From Allokutzneria sp. A3M-2-11 16 (lineage in GTDB: Bacteria; Actinomycetota; Actinomycetes; Mycobacteriales; Pseudonocardiaceae): DNA of 64,000 nt. Positions within the stretch are counted from its first letter, which is position 1, and every line of letters begins with the position of its first letter. The DNA is taken from assembly GCF_024213555.1 (NCBI RefSeq), contig NZ_JANAVO010000005.1, positions 238,983 through 302,982 of the forward strand, written 5' to 3'. The notes beneath the pieces were generated by a model that saw only the letters and a list, made by a program, of their open reading frames with translations, was not told where the DNA came from and ran no database searches. This document shows, one piece after another, positions 17,095-26,722 of this stretch. The position numbers were made by a program, and so were the translations under genes.

Positions 17095-18050
17095 CAACCG
17101 CCGATCGCGGTGGTCACGACACCGACCGGGAGCGCGACCGGTGCCAGCAGCACCCGGGCGACGATGTCGGCTGCGAGCAGCAGGACGCCGCCGGTCAGCG
17201 CGGCGGGCAGCAGGCCGACACCCGGCGTCGCGAAGAGCCTCCGGCCGATCTGCGGCGCGGCCAGCGCGATGAACACGATCGGCCCGGTCACTGCCGTCAC
17301 CGTGGCGGAGCATGCGACCGCCGCGAGCACGGTGACCAGCCGCAACCTGCCCAGCTGGACACCGGTGGCGATGGCCATCTCATCGCCGACCGTGGACTGG
17401 TTCAGCTCGCCTGAAAGCGCCACGAACAGCACCATCAGCGCGCCGACGACGACCAGCGGCACCTGGAGGTCGTCCCAGTCGATCCCGTTGAGGGACCCGG
17501 CGCTCCACCCGGTCGCCGCCATCGCCACTTCAAGCTCCGCACGCAGCACGATCCACGCGTCGACCGCCACGAGCATGGCGTTGACCGCGATCCCGATGAC
17601 GACGAGCCGCGTCCGATCGAGCCCCGATCGCACCGACAGCACGTACACCACGGCGGCGCTGAGCACTCCGCCGAGCATCGCCGCGCCGGTGAGCAAGCCC
17701 GGGGCGACCCCCGCTCCGGTGATCACCAGCAGCGCCCCGGTGTAGGAACCCGCTTCGATACCAAGCACATCCGGGCTGCCCAAAGGGTTGCGCGTCAGGT
17801 TCTGGATCACCGCCCCGGCCAACGCGAGCGCGGCGCCGAAGACGAGGGCCGCGACCACCCTCGGCAACCGCCACTCCAGCACCACCACCGACGCGCGCCC
17901 GGAGAACAGCTCCGCCGGGGACAACCACACGGCACCTTGGCAGAGCCCGAGAACGCCGAGCGCGCCCGCGATCACGAGCAGCACGACGGAGGCGTGAGCC
18001 GTCCGCCGCCGGAACCTGATCGAGAAGGAACCACGGCGCAGCACTATCAC
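17058..18050 (-). CDS. FecCD-family iron-siderophore ABC transporter permease
   Basis: 330 residues, the usual length. Nine to ten hydrophobic helices. Family hallmarks are LEWRLPRVVAALVFGAALAL, AGAVIQNLTRNPLGSPDVLG (coupling-helix region) and TGPIVFIALAAPQIGRRLFA. The end VALPVGVVTTAIGGCYLLWL is the conserved GE/ALPVGVVTA-G-P-FFL motif. It would form the membrane channel for ferric siderophore uptake with a second FecCD subunit, an ATPase and a binding protein. The second permease gene, which overlaps its start by 4 bases, is broken, and no ATPase or binding protein gene is nearby. Confidence 0.88.
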   Translation of the reverse strand: MIVLRRGSFSIRFRRRTAHASVVLLVIAGALGVLGLCQGAVWLSPAELFSGRASVVVLEWRLPRVVAALVFGAALALAGAVIQNLTRNPLGSPDVLGIEAGSYTGALLVITGAGVAPGLLTGAAMLGGVLSAAVVYVLSVRSGLDRTRLVVIGIAVNAMLVAVDAWIVLRAELEVAMAATGWSAGSLNGIDWDDLQVPLVVVGALMVLFVALSGELNQSTVGDEMAIATGVQLGRLRLVTVLAAVACSATVTAVTGPIVFIALAAPQIGRRLFATPGVGLLPAALTGGVLLLAADIVARVLLAPVALPVGVVTTAIGGCYLLWLLLKEVR

Positions 18051-18715
18051 AGCGAAACCGTCCTTCGGCGGCGCACCACGGAAATCAGCACCGGCCCACC
18101 GAGCACCGCGGTCACGATCGACACCGGCACCTCCCCCGTCGGCAACAGGACGCGCGCCGCGACGTCCGCCACCAGCAACAGGACCGAAACCTGCTTGCTC
18201 ACCGCGAGCGCGCCGATCAGCGAACCGACGATCACCACGACGGGCACGGTCAGCGGGATCTGCTCGCGCCCGGCAAGCGACCCCACCGACCAGAACCGGT
18301 ACCTGTCGAAGACCTCCGGCGTGATCAGCCTGAGCCCCAACGAGATCCCGGCCAGCACGGAGCTGAGCGCGACCCCTGCGAGCAGCAACTGCAACGGCGA
18401 GGACCGCCCGACCGCGTACACCGCCGCGGCGGCCACACCGGCGCCGACGACGGCGAGAACCAGCTGCCCGTACTGGGTTCCGGCCATTCCGAGCACCATG
18501 CCCAGCGTGATGCCGAACCCGGCTCCCGCGGTCACCCCGAGAATCCCCGGCTCGGCCAGCTCGTTGCGCGTCGTCGTCTGCATCAACGCCCCGGCGGCTG
18601 CCAGAGCGGCGCCCACCGCGATCGCGAGGAGCATCCTGGGCAGCCGGACGTCCCAGACGATCAGGCTGGCGTCATCCACCCCTGGCGTCACCAGCGCCGC
18701 CCGCGCCGTCGCGCC
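18047..18715 (-). pseudogene. FecCD-family permease, truncated and internally deleted
   Basis: The frame reads LIVWDVRLPRMLLAIAVGAA and LMQTTTRNELAEPGILGVTA, clear FecCD N-terminal motifs, but the first 60-70 residues (helix 1 region) are missing. After LIGALAVSKQ it jumps straight to LLLVADVAARVLLPTGEVPV, skipping roughly 80 residues that include the coupling helix and the GPIGFVGL-type segment. The C-terminus VRRRRTVSL is normal. A protein of this shape is unlikely to be a working permease. Its frame continues 5' into the remnant of an unrelated methyltransferase gene on the other strand, marking a deletion junction at about 18690-18720. Confidence 0.75.
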
Positions 18716-18941
18716 GCGCGGCCTCCTGCTCATCATCAGCCACGCCGGTTGGCCGTCGTGGATGGAAACCCCGCCCTTCGAACACCACTTCCCGACCACT
18801 GGCGAGCTGCTCGCCTCGCTCGGCCTGCCGCCGGAGGGGTGGGAGGTTGAGCTGGAGGACCTCGTCGAGCGCTCGCTGCCCGGACCGGAAGGACAGGAAG
18901 GGACGCGTTCGGATTCCGTGCTTCGCTTGCGGCGCTCTTAG
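18700..18941 (+). pseudogene. C-terminal fragment of a SAM-dependent methyltransferase
   Basis: The + frame reads APRGLLLIISHAGWPSWMET, PPFEHHFPTTGELLASLGLP and a tail ending TRSDSVLRLRRS before its stop. The opening is the late Rossmann strand of class I methyltransferases (L-x-P-G-G-x-L-L), and the rest is the typical C-terminal lid and last strands. The SAM-binding half is absent. The fragment abuts the truncated permease head to head, so one deletion removed the 5' parts of both genes. Confidence 0.6.
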
Positions 18942-19275
18942 TTCCAGCGGTGGGTCGGCTGGGTTTCCAGCGTGGGGGTCGGCTTGACCTGGGGCCCCTT
19001 GCGCGTGCCCTTGGGCCTCACGGGGGCACGGGATGAAACCCCGGCCCTCGCGGGAAGCGTATGGCACGCGCACCCCAGGTAAAGCCTCGATTCCGTTGCG
19101 CCCCTTACGTTTCGCCGGTTGTGGCGATTGGTGTCGCCCGGTTGGGGGACCCTCCCCGAATGCCGAATTCGGTGACACGCTGGAACCGTTGACGGGCAGG
19201 GATTTACCCGCTGGTACTTGGATGTCGATCTTGCGTCTTGAGATAATGGAGGTATCCACACAGAGGGGGTGAATC
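18942..19275 (+). promoter_or_regulatory. Intergenic region with promoter of the HNH gene
   Basis: This 334-base gap has no convincing gene; minus-strand frames there lack coding character. Near its end TTGGAT (19218-19223), an 18-base spacer and GATAAT (19242-19247) form a plausible sigma70-type promoter. It is followed by AGAGGGGGTGA, a strong ribosome-binding site just before the ATG at 19276. A perfect CCGAATTCGG palindrome lies about 19163-19172. Confidence 0.5.
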
Positions 19276-20495
19276 ATGTTGGATACCAAAGCAATCACAG
19301 ACATGCTGACCGCCGAGATCCAGGTCAACGACAGCTACCGACTCTCCGAAAAGGACCACGTCGCGCTGTTGAAGGAGCTGGAGCGGATCAGCAACCTGCT
19401 CACCGCCGTCAAGACCGATGTCGCCACCCACGCCGAAGAACGTGGCCTGCACACCTCGCGCGGGTGTAAGGATCTCGCGATCCTGCTGCGCAGCGAACTC
19501 AATATCACCCCTGCCGAAGCCAACCGCCGCAGCCGCTTGGTGCGCGAGCTACCGAAACTGCCCAACACCCGGCAAGCCGTCTACACCGGAGCGATCAGCG
19601 GCGAACACGCGCTGGTGATCCCGATGCCATCAAGCGCATCCCCGAGCAGTACGCGGGTAAGGCCGACGCGGCTCTGGCGAAGGCGGCACGCAAGGTGAAC
19701 CCGCGTGATCTGATGGTGGTCGGCAAACGCGTGCGACAGCACGTCGACCCCGACGGCGTCTACCGCGACGAACAAGAAGCCATCGCGCGGCGATCAGCGC
19801 GGATGGGTCGGGATCAGGACGGGTGCCTGCATCTCAAGGCGATGATTGATCCGATCAACGGCGAGAAGGTGTGGAACTTCCTCTCGGCGTTGGCCAAACC
19901 GAAGTCCGTCAACGGCGAGAAAGACCCCCGGACCTTCGAGCAGCGGTTGGCCGATGCCTTCATCGAAGCCATGACCATGGCGATGTCGATCCAGGACATC
20001 CCCGGACTACCCCGCTCGCTGCTGATCGTCACGATGGACTTCGACAACCTGCAGCACAAGACCGGCTGCGGGGAAACCCACACCGGCCAGCCGATGAGCG
20101 CGGACCTGCTGCGGCAGACCGCCTGCGACACCACAGTCATCCCGATCGTGCTCGGCGGGGAGGGCGAACCCCTCGCCTACGGACGCGAACGACGCCTCGC
20201 CTCACTTGCCCAGAAACGGGCACTCGCGGTGCGGGACAAGGGATGCGCCTTCCCCGGATGCGATCGGCCACCCTCGTGGACAGAAGCTCATCATGTGGTG
20301 CATTGGATCGACGGCGGGCCGACCGACCTCGACAACCTCGTCCTGCTCTGCGTGCATCACCATCACGTGATCCACGACCAAGACTGGGAGATCATCTTCG
20401 AACACGGGATACCCAGCTTCATCCCACCGAAGTGGATCGACCCTGACCAGGCACCGCTGCGGAACATCCGAGTCGATCACCCACTGAAGCTATAA
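19276..20495 (+). pseudogene. DUF222/HNH endonuclease (13E12 family), frameshifted
   Basis: One gene in two frames. Codons from 19276 give MLDTKAITDMLTAEIQVNDS and the DUF222 core up to GAISGEHALVI. Around 19620 one base is missing, and the true frame continues DAIKRIPEQYAGKADAALAK in the next frame, leading into NPRDLMVVGKRVRQHVDPDG. The C-terminal HNH motif is intact: GCAFPGCDRPPSWTEAHHVV, then LDNLVLLCVHHHHVIHDQDW. This is the REP13E12-type family found in many copies in actinobacteria. A sequencing error cannot be excluded. A second family member starts at the right window edge. Confidence 0.85.
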
Positions 20496-20497
20496 CG

Positions 20498-20528
20498 CCG
20501 GGACGTCCGAAATGGACGGACGCCCCGG
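20498..20528 (+). terminator. Terminator hairpin after the HNH gene
   Basis: CCGGGACGTCCG (20498-20509) pairs with CGGACGCCCCGG (20517-20528) with one mismatch. A second stem, CGCTGGA/TCCAGCG at 20540-20563, follows. Together they close the HNH transcript and, on the other strand, the small secreted-protein gene at 20621. Confidence 0.6.
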
Positions 20529-20620
20529 GATCAGCGCAACGCTGGAACGTGACGGCTCCAGCGTGGTACAGGCGTGGGCTGGAAGGCAAGGCGCACCAGG
20601 TCAAGCGACCCCACGCCGGG

Positions 20621-20860
20621 TCAGGACTCCCAACCCCACAGGTCGACGGTGGCGCCGGTGTCGCTGTTGAGCTTGCAGTCTCCCTTGGCGACGTTGACCA
20701 CGGCGTTGCCACAGTCCCGCCACCCCTGAGGCGTCGCGGGATAGGTGGCGAAAACCTTCCAGTGCCCCTCGGGGGCGGCGGACGCGGCGGCCACACCACC
20801 GGTCATCGCGGCCACCGAACCCGCGACCAGAAAGGCGGCGGCAAGCTTTCGTGCGCGCAT
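20621..20860 (-). CDS. Small secreted protein
   Basis: 79 residues with AAGGAGTTGCC before the ATG, an excellent ribosome-binding site. The signal peptide starts MRARKLAAAFLVAGSVAAMT, with cleavage after AASAA. The 49-residue mature peptide begins PEGHWKVFATYPATPQGWRD and has two Cys (RDCGNAV, GDCKLNS) that could form one disulfide. Homologues are small exported actinobacterial proteins without a known role. The gap 20861-21073 to the next gene contains nothing I can assign. Confidence 0.75.
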   Translation of the reverse strand: MRARKLAAAFLVAGSVAAMTGGVAAASAAPEGHWKVFATYPATPQGWRDCGNAVVNVAKGDCKLNSDTGATVDLWGWES

Positions 20861-21073
20861 GGCAACTCCTTCAGCCCAGTCCTCTGCTGACCCCCAGCAG
20901 GTTTCCGAACGCTAATCGCGTTTCGCCTGACGCACAACGGTTTCACATATGCCTGACGCGACGCGCCAAACGTCGTGCCGGACACAGCGGCCGCGTTGAC
21001 ATGAAATCTCCGGAGTGCACAGGAAGGAAGCCCCCGTGAGCGCGACTGGGGAACCGCGCCCACGGGGACAGAT

Positions 21074-22684
21074 TCAGTGCTTGGTCAGGAATGTGCCAAG
21101 CGTGGCCCACCCGGTACCGAAGTGGGTGTACGGGGCGAGGCTGGTCCGCCCGTCGGCGCTGGTGTTGCGCCACGCGAGCAGGGCGTCTCCGGCGCGGCCG
21201 AGGATGTCGGTCTTGCCGTCCCCGTCCCAATCACCCAACAGGTGCCCGGAGACGTTCGACCACCCGTCGGAGACGTGATAGCTCCCGCCGCGGGTGAGGT
21301 TCCCTGGTGTGCTGGTGTTGGGGGTGACCCAGAAATGGTGACCCGTGGCCCGGTCGAACCCGCCGATATCGGGTTTGCCGTCCCCGGTGAAATCCGCCAC
21401 TACCAGGACACCGATGGCGTTCCACCCCGACCCCAGACGCGACAACGGCGCGAACGACGGACGACCACCACTACCGGTGTTGCGCCAGGCGACCAGGTCA
21501 TCCCCGCCCCGACCCAGCAGATCGGCCTTCCCGTCACCGTCGTAATCAGCCACCAGGTAGGTGTCGATGGTGTGCCAGCCGTTGCTGACATGGATACTCG
21601 GCCCCCGACCCGGGACCCCCGGACGGGAGTTGTTCGGCACCACCCAGAACTGGTCACGACTGCCGGTGTTCCAGCCCCCGACATCGACGAACCCGTCCCC
21701 GGTGAAGTCCGCGAACACCAACCGCTCCAACGCATTCCACCCCGCGCTCAGGTGCACAAACCGCCCAAACGACGGCTTCCCCGGGATGCTGGTGTTCAGC
21801 CACACCAACAGGTCATCCCCCGACCGGCCCAGGATGTCGAGCTTCCCGTCACCATCCCAATCAGCCAGATGATGCTCAAACACCCCCTGCCACCCATCAC
21901 TGACATGCACACTCAGCCCCCGCGACAAACTCCCCGGAGCACTGGTGTTCGGCACAAACCACAAACTCTCCCGACTACCGGTGTTGAGCCCCAACACATC
22001 CGGCTTCCCATCACCATCGATGTCAGCGACATGCCGAGCGACCTTCACCGTCGCAGACGGCGGAGGCGGCGGAGGCGGCGGTGCTTCGTCGTCGATGATG
22101 TGGTTGTAGCGGTACGGCTGGTACGTGGGATAGGTGCGCGACCACGTGTACTCGGCGTAGATGGCGTGCGGCGGGGTCTGCTCATAGACCCAGTAGCGGG
22201 ACATCGCCCCGTCCAGCCAGCCGCCGAAGATCCGCACGTGCCCGTATTCCGCGGGCCAACGCGGGTTCTGCCACAGCAGCATGTCGCCCGCGCGAAGATC
22301 GTCTTTTGAGATTCGGTGGGCGATGTCGTCGAGGCTGTTCGTCGTATAGCTCTGATCGGCCGCCCAGGCGAACGAGACGAATCCCGAACAATCTCTTCTA
22401 TATCCATCTTGATAAGGCGGGTGATTGCTGTATGGAACCCGCATGTCCACCCACCTCTTGGCGGTGGCCATGACCGCGGTCCTGGTGACGGGGCGCGCAG
22501 GAGCGCGCATCCCCGGCACGGGCGTGTTCTGGTGCGCCTCGTGTTGTGTACCGGGGGCGGGATGCTGCGAACCAGGTGGGACGACGGGTGTCTCGGAGGC
22601 TGATGTTGCCGTGGGGGCCGTGATCACGGCCGCTCCGACAATGATTGCGGCGAGCAGGGCTCGCGTTCGGGTCTGGAGGTTCAT
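21074..22684 (-). CDS. Secreted NlpC/P60-like amidase with FG-GAP/VCBS repeats
   Basis: 536 residues from MNLQTRTRALLAAIIVGAAV (signal peptide). An N-terminal domain (about 90-200) has MATAKRWVDMRVPYSNHPPY, then RRDCSGFVSFAW with the catalytic Cys, GDMLLWQNP and GHVRIFGG with the His, i.e. an NlpC/P60-like papain fold cutting peptidoglycan or peptide bonds. After a Pro8 linker come six or so repeats of about 47 residues carrying D-x-D-G-D-G-K-x-D/V (VADIDGDGKPDVLGLNTGSR, LADWDGDGKLDILGRSGDDL), calcium-binding beta-propeller blades. The repeat region may bind cell wall or carbohydrate. It is divergent from an AfsR-like regulator gene. Confidence 0.82.
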   Translation of the reverse strand: MNLQTRTRALLAAIIVGAAVITAPTATSASETPVVPPGSQHPAPGTQHEAHQNTPVPGMRAPARPVTRTAVMATAKRWVDMRVPYSNHPPYQDGYRRDCSGFVSFAWAADQSYTTNSLDDIAHRISKDDLRAGDMLLWQNPRWPAEYGHVRIFGGWLDGAMSRYWVYEQTPPHAIYAEYTWSRTYPTYQPYRYNHIIDDEAPPPPPPPPSATVKVARHVADIDGDGKPDVLGLNTGSRESLWFVPNTSAPGSLSRGLSVHVSDGWQGVFEHHLADWDGDGKLDILGRSGDDLLVWLNTSIPGKPSFGRFVHLSAGWNALERLVFADFTGDGFVDVGGWNTGSRDQFWVVPNNSRPGVPGRGPSIHVSNGWHTIDTYLVADYDGDGKADLLGRGGDDLVAWRNTGSGGRPSFAPLSRLGSGWNAIGVLVVADFTGDGKPDIGGFDRATGHHFWVTPNTSTPGNLTRGGSYHVSDGWSNVSGHLLGDWDGDGKTDILGRAGDALLAWRNTSADGRTSLAPYTHFGTGWATLGTFLTKH

Positions 22685-22839
22685 GCAGGGGGTCCTTCCG
22701 AAACGCAGAGGCGCACAGCCTCGCGGTCGCGCCTCCAGCTTCCCTTCAGGTTCACTGTTCGCGCTGCACGATAGAACCAGACAACCGCTTTCGTTCGTCA
22801 CATTGTTCGACGAACTCACTTGCAGCTCCGGGAGGTGGC

Positions 22840-25800
22840 GTGCGCATTCTGGCCCTGGGCCCCGTCGAAATCAGGTCGGGTGGCGAGGAAGTCGGCTTAC
22901 AAGGCGCCAAGACGAAGTCGTTGCTGTCCGCCCTCCTCGTTCAACTGCGGCAGGTCGTGCCGACGAGCCGGTTGATCGACCTGCTCTGGGACGACGCCCC
23001 GCCGCGCTCCGCGGCCGCGCTCGTGCACACCTACGTGTCGCAACTCCGGCGCGCGCTGTCCGAGGCGGGCATGCCGTCCGCGCTCATCACGCGAGCACCC
23101 GGCTACCTCCTCGACATCGGTCACGCCGACAGCGACGTCACGAGTTTCCAGCTGCACGTGGACAACGCTCGACAGGCTGAACGCCAGGGTGATCACGACA
23201 CCGCGATCACCCACTACGAGCGAGCGATCGCGCTCTGGCGCGGCCCCGCTTTCGGCGGCGCGGACGCGAGTTTCGTGCGACAGCGAGCGGCCTGGCTGGA
23301 GGCGGAACGCCTCGGCGGCGAGGAGGGGCTGGCCCGCTGCATGCTCCGCCGCGGCCAGACCGAGGAGGCGTTGTCCCGGCTGGGGCGCCTGACCGGCGAG
23401 CACCCGCTCCGGGAGGAAGCCCACGGCCTGCTGATGCGGGCGCTCTACGTCGCGGGCAGGCAGGCCGACGCGCTGGCCGTCTACCGCGGCGTGCGGCAAC
23501 GCCTGGTGGACGAGCAGGGAGTCGAGCCTGGGGCGAAGCTCCGCGAACTCCACGGGGCGATCCTCGAAGGCGCAGTCGAATCGGACGCGCGGCCCGCGTC
23601 CGTGCCGTCGCACCTGCCGCCGGACATCCCCGACTTCACCGGGCACGAGCGACAGCTGGCCGATGTGCTGCGGCTCGGCAGGCGCACCGTCGTCATCTCC
23701 GGTTTCGGCGGGGCCGGGAAGTCAGCGCTGGCCGTGCACGCCGCGCACCGGCTGCGCGCCGAGTACCCGGACGGCCAGCTGTTCGCCGACCTGCGCGGGA
23801 CGTGCCGCGATGCCAGCCCGCACGAGGTCCTCGGGCGTTTCCTCGGTGCGCTGGGCGTCAGCGCGGCGGCCATGCCCAACGCCGTGGACGACCGCGTCGA
23901 CCTCTACCGCAGGATGGTCAGCGGCCGCAGGCTGCTGATCGTGCTCGACAACGCCCGCGACGAGCGCCAGGTGCGCGCCCTGCTGCCCGGCGAGCCGAAC
24001 TGCATGGTGATCATCACCAGCCGCTCCCGGCTGACCGGGCTCGACGGGATCGACCTGGTGGAGCTGGACGTCTTCCCGCTGGAGACGGCGATCCTGATGC
24101 TCGGGCGCGTCATTGGCGCACGCCGGGTCGCCGAGGACCACCGCGCCGCCGCCACCGTCGCCGAGCTCTGCGGGGGCGTCCCGCTGGCCATCCGCACCGC
24201 CGCCGCCAAGCTCCTCGCCCGCCCCCACTGGCCCCTGCGCGCGTTCGCGTCCCGGCTGACCGACGAACGCCGCAGGCTGGACGAACTCGCGGCGGGAGAT
24301 CTCGTGGTGCGGTCCAGCCTGTGGCTCAACTACGCGGAGCTGGACGGCACGCACCGCCGCGCGTTCCACCTCCTGGCGCTGCTGAACCTGCCCGACTTCG
24401 GCTGGTGGGTGGCCGCCGAGCTGCTGGAGATCCCGTTGGAGGACGCCGAGGACGCGGTCGAGCGGCTGGTCGAACTCCGCCTGCTGGACGTGCTGGGCAT
24501 CGACGCGCTGGGCCGGGTCCGCTACCGCTTCCACGACCTCGTGCGGTTGTTCGGCGCCGAGCGCGCCCGCGCCGAGGAGTCGGCCGAGACGATCACCGAG
24601 GCGGTGGGGCGGACGTTGGCGGCGTGGACGGCGCTGGTGCAGGCCGGAGCGCGCCGGATGCCCCGCATCACGTTGGGCCTGTGTCCGCCGATCCCGGTGC
24701 GCGTCGACCTGGACCCGCGCCTGCTCGCCGAGGTCGAGGAGCGGCCCCTCGACTGGTTCCGGTCCGAGACCGCGGCAGTGGTGCGTGCGGTGGAATGCGC
24801 GCACGACCTCGGGATCGACGGCACCACAACGATGTTGTTCACCTCGCTGCTGTCCTCGCCGTTCGCCGTGCGCAACGAGTTCGACGGGTGGCAGCGCACG
24901 CACGACGCCGCGCTGGCCACGGCACGCGACTGCGGCGACCACGGCGCGGAGGCCGTCGTGCTCGCCGGGCTGGGGCAGCTGCACTACGAGCGGGACGACT
25001 TCTCCGCCGCGATGAGCCATTTCCGGCGGGCGGGCGAGCTGGCGTCGGCAGCCGGCGACGGCCGGACGCTCGCCGTCGCGCTGGCCGGGACCGGGACCGT
25101 CTGGCAGGACCTCGCCGAGTTCGACGATGCCCGCCAGGACCTCCTCCGGGCCGCCGAGCTGGCCGACCGGCACGGCATGCCCTGGGTGGTGGCCGCGACC
25201 GATTACCAGCTCGCCGCGATCAGCCGGGACCGCGGCGACGTCGCGGAGGCGATCACGCACCTGCGGCGCTGCGTCCGGTTGTACCGGGCGCTCAACGATC
25301 ACCGCGGTACGGGGATGGCGCTGCGCGGGCTCAGCCTCTGCCACCGCGCGCTCGGGGACGCCGACGCCGCTGTCGAGCTGAGCGAACAGGCCAGGACCGT
25401 ACTCCTGGCCGCCGGTGACGAACTCGGCGCGAGCTATGCGACGCAGGCCCTGGCCAAGGCGCGGATCAGGCAGGGCCAGGCGTCCGGGGTCGCGGCCCTG
25501 CTGGACTCCTGCCGCGAGGTGTGCGTGCGGCAGGGCGACCGGTTCGGCTCCGCGCTGGTCGCCAGGACCAGCGGCGAACTCGCCCTCGCCACCGGTGACG
25601 GGGAGCTGGCGAGCGCGCTGCTGCGCGGCTCCCTCGCCCGGTGGACGGAGCTCGGGCTGCCGCTGTGGCGGGCGCGCACCCTGCGGGACCTCGCCGCCGC
25701 CATCGCCGCGGACCACCCCGACGAGGCCACCGCGCACTGGGACGAGGCGCTGGCGCTGTTCCAGGCTTCGCGTGCCCGCGAAGCCGCCGAGCTGGCCGAC

Positions 25801-25845
25801 CAGACTCCGATGAGCTGGCTGGCCGCCGCACGTGATCTAACCTGA
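22840..25845 (+). CDS. AfsR/SARP-type STAND regulator
   Basis: 1001 residues from GTG 22840, which has GGGAGG just upstream (MRILALGPVEIRSGGEEVGL if the GTG is read as Met). Winged helix about 1-90 (LVHTYVSQLRRALSEAG), BTAD about 95-240 (ALVPGVRQRLV-type helices, e.g. ALYVAGRQADALAVYRGVRQ), and NB-ARC with P-loop VVISGFGGAGKSALAVHAAH. Walker B is LLIVLDNARDERQVRALLPG, sensor MVIITSRSRLTGLDG, and the GGVPLAIRTAAAKL motif follows. From about 640 there are TPR repeats. It is expected to activate the divergent secreted amidase/propeller gene or itself. The downstream sirtuin gene begins 5 bases after its stop and is probably co-transcribed. Confidence 0.92.
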   Translation: MRILALGPVEIRSGGEEVGLQGAKTKSLLSALLVQLRQVVPTSRLIDLLWDDAPPRSAAALVHTYVSQLRRALSEAGMPSALITRAPGYLLDIGHADSDVTSFQLHVDNARQAERQGDHDTAITHYERAIALWRGPAFGGADASFVRQRAAWLEAERLGGEEGLARCMLRRGQTEEALSRLGRLTGEHPLREEAHGLLMRALYVAGRQADALAVYRGVRQRLVDEQGVEPGAKLRELHGAILEGAVESDARPASVPSHLPPDIPDFTGHERQLADVLRLGRRTVVISGFGGAGKSALAVHAAHRLRAEYPDGQLFADLRGTCRDASPHEVLGRFLGALGVSAAAMPNAVDDRVDLYRRMVSGRRLLIVLDNARDERQVRALLPGEPNCMVIITSRSRLTGLDGIDLVELDVFPLETAILMLGRVIGARRVAEDHRAAATVAELCGGVPLAIRTAAAKLLARPHWPLRAFASRLTDERRRLDELAAGDLVVRSSLWLNYAELDGTHRRAFHLLALLNLPDFGWWVAAELLEIPLEDAEDAVERLVELRLLDVLGIDALGRVRYRFHDLVRLFGAERARAEESAETITEAVGRTLAAWTALVQAGARRMPRITLGLCPPIPVRVDLDPRLLAEVEERPLDWFRSETAAVVRAVECAHDLGIDGTTTMLFTSLLSSPFAVRNEFDGWQRTHDAALATARDCGDHGAEAVVLAGLGQLHYERDDFSAAMSHFRRAGELASAAGDGRTLAVALAGTGTVWQDLAEFDDARQDLLRAAELADRHGMPWVVAATDYQLAAISRDRGDVAEAITHLRRCVRLYRALNDHRGTGMALRGLSLCHRALGDADAAVELSEQARTVLLAAGDELGASYATQALAKARIRQGQASGVAALLDSCREVCVRQGDRFGSALVARTSGELALATGDGELASALLRGSLARWTELGLPLWRARTLRDLAAAIAADHPDEATAHWDEALALFQASRAREAAELADQTPMSWLAAARDLT

Positions 25846-25849
25846 GGGC

Positions 25850-26722
25850 GTGCGCATGCGGCCGACCTTGAGCTGGACTCCCACCGGGGAGCCCCCCGCC
25901 GCCGTGGCCAGTCTCGACGACGTGGCCGAGGTCGTCGCGGCGGGCGGGGTCCTGGTGCTCAGCGGCGCCGGGCTGTCCACCGAGTCCGGCATCCCCGACT
26001 ACCGCGGCGACACCGGCAGCCTGAACCGGCACACCCCCATGACCTATCAGGAGTTCGTCGACAGCGTGGACGGGCGCCAGCGCTACTGGGCCCGGAGCCA
26101 CCTCGGCTGGCGCACCATCGCCCGTGCCCGGCCCAACAGCGGGCACCTCGCCGTCGCCGAACTCCAGGCCCGCGGCCACCTCGGCGCCGTGCTCACGCAG
26201 AACGTGGACGGCCTGCACCAGGCCGCGGGCGCGACCGGCGTGGTCGAGCTGCACGGCAGCCTGGACCGGGTGATCTGCTTGGGCTGCAAGCGAATCAGCC
26301 CTCGCGAGGACCTTGATCGGCGACTCCGCGCCGCCAATCCGGGGTTCACCGCCGAGACGACGAGGATCAACCCCGACGGCGACGTGGACCTGCCCGCGGC
26401 GGCCGTGCGCGGGTTCGCGCTGGTGGACTGCGCCTCCTGCGGCGGCGTGCTCAAGCCCGACGTGGTGTTCTTCGGCGAGAACGTGCCCGCTGCCCGGGTC
26501 CGGCAGTGCTACGACCTCGTGGACGCGGCCGAGGCCGTGCTCGTGCTCGGTTCCTCGCTCACCGTCATGTCCGGGCTGCGCTTCGTCCGCCACGCCGCCA
26601 AGGCGGGCAAGCCCGTGCTGATCATCAACCAGGGCCGGACGCGGGGCGACCGCCACGCCAGGGGCCGAGTCGACATGCCGCTCGGCATCGCGCTGACCGA
26701 CCTGGCACGCCGCCTCACGTGA
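25850..26722 (+). CDS. Sir2-family NAD-dependent protein deacylase
   Basis: 290 residues from GTG 25850; ATG 25856 is also possible. Sirtuin signatures are complete: VLVLSGAGLSTESGIPDYRG (NAD-binding GAG-S and GIPDYR), VLTQNVDGLHQAAGATGVVE, and catalytic His in ELHGSLDR. The zinc ribbon has four Cys, in VICLGCKRIS and VDCASCGGVLKPDVVFFGE. LVLGSSLTVMSGLR and VLIINQGRTRGD complete the NAD site. It removes acyl groups from lysines using NAD. It lies directly downstream of the STAND regulator. The 3' end overlaps the convergent SDR by 8 bases. Confidence 0.94.
   Translation: MRMRPTLSWTPTGEPPAAVASLDDVAEVVAAGGVLVLSGAGLSTESGIPDYRGDTGSLNRHTPMTYQEFVDSVDGRQRYWARSHLGWRTIARARPNSGHLAVAELQARGHLGAVLTQNVDGLHQAAGATGVVELHGSLDRVICLGCKRISPREDLDRRLRAANPGFTAETTRINPDGDVDLPAAAVRGFALVDCASCGGVLKPDVVFFGENVPAARVRQCYDLVDAAEAVLVLGSSLTVMSGLRFVRHAAKAGKPVLIINQGRTRGDRHARGRVDMPLGIALTDLARRLT

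Noticed and set aside
18938..19261. 107-codon minus-strand frame before the HNH gene
   Set aside because: No recognisable motif, Arg/Pro-rich, no ribosome-binding site, and it overlaps the HNH promoter.
23722..25737. 671-codon minus frame inside the AfsR-like gene
   Set aside because: Antisense to the STAND regulator, which has all its domain motifs; shadow.
12995..25845. Biosynthetic gene cluster suspected from two SARP-like regulators
   Set aside because: No PKS, NRPS, terpene or RiPP enzymes between or next to them; they sit beside secreted-protein genes instead.
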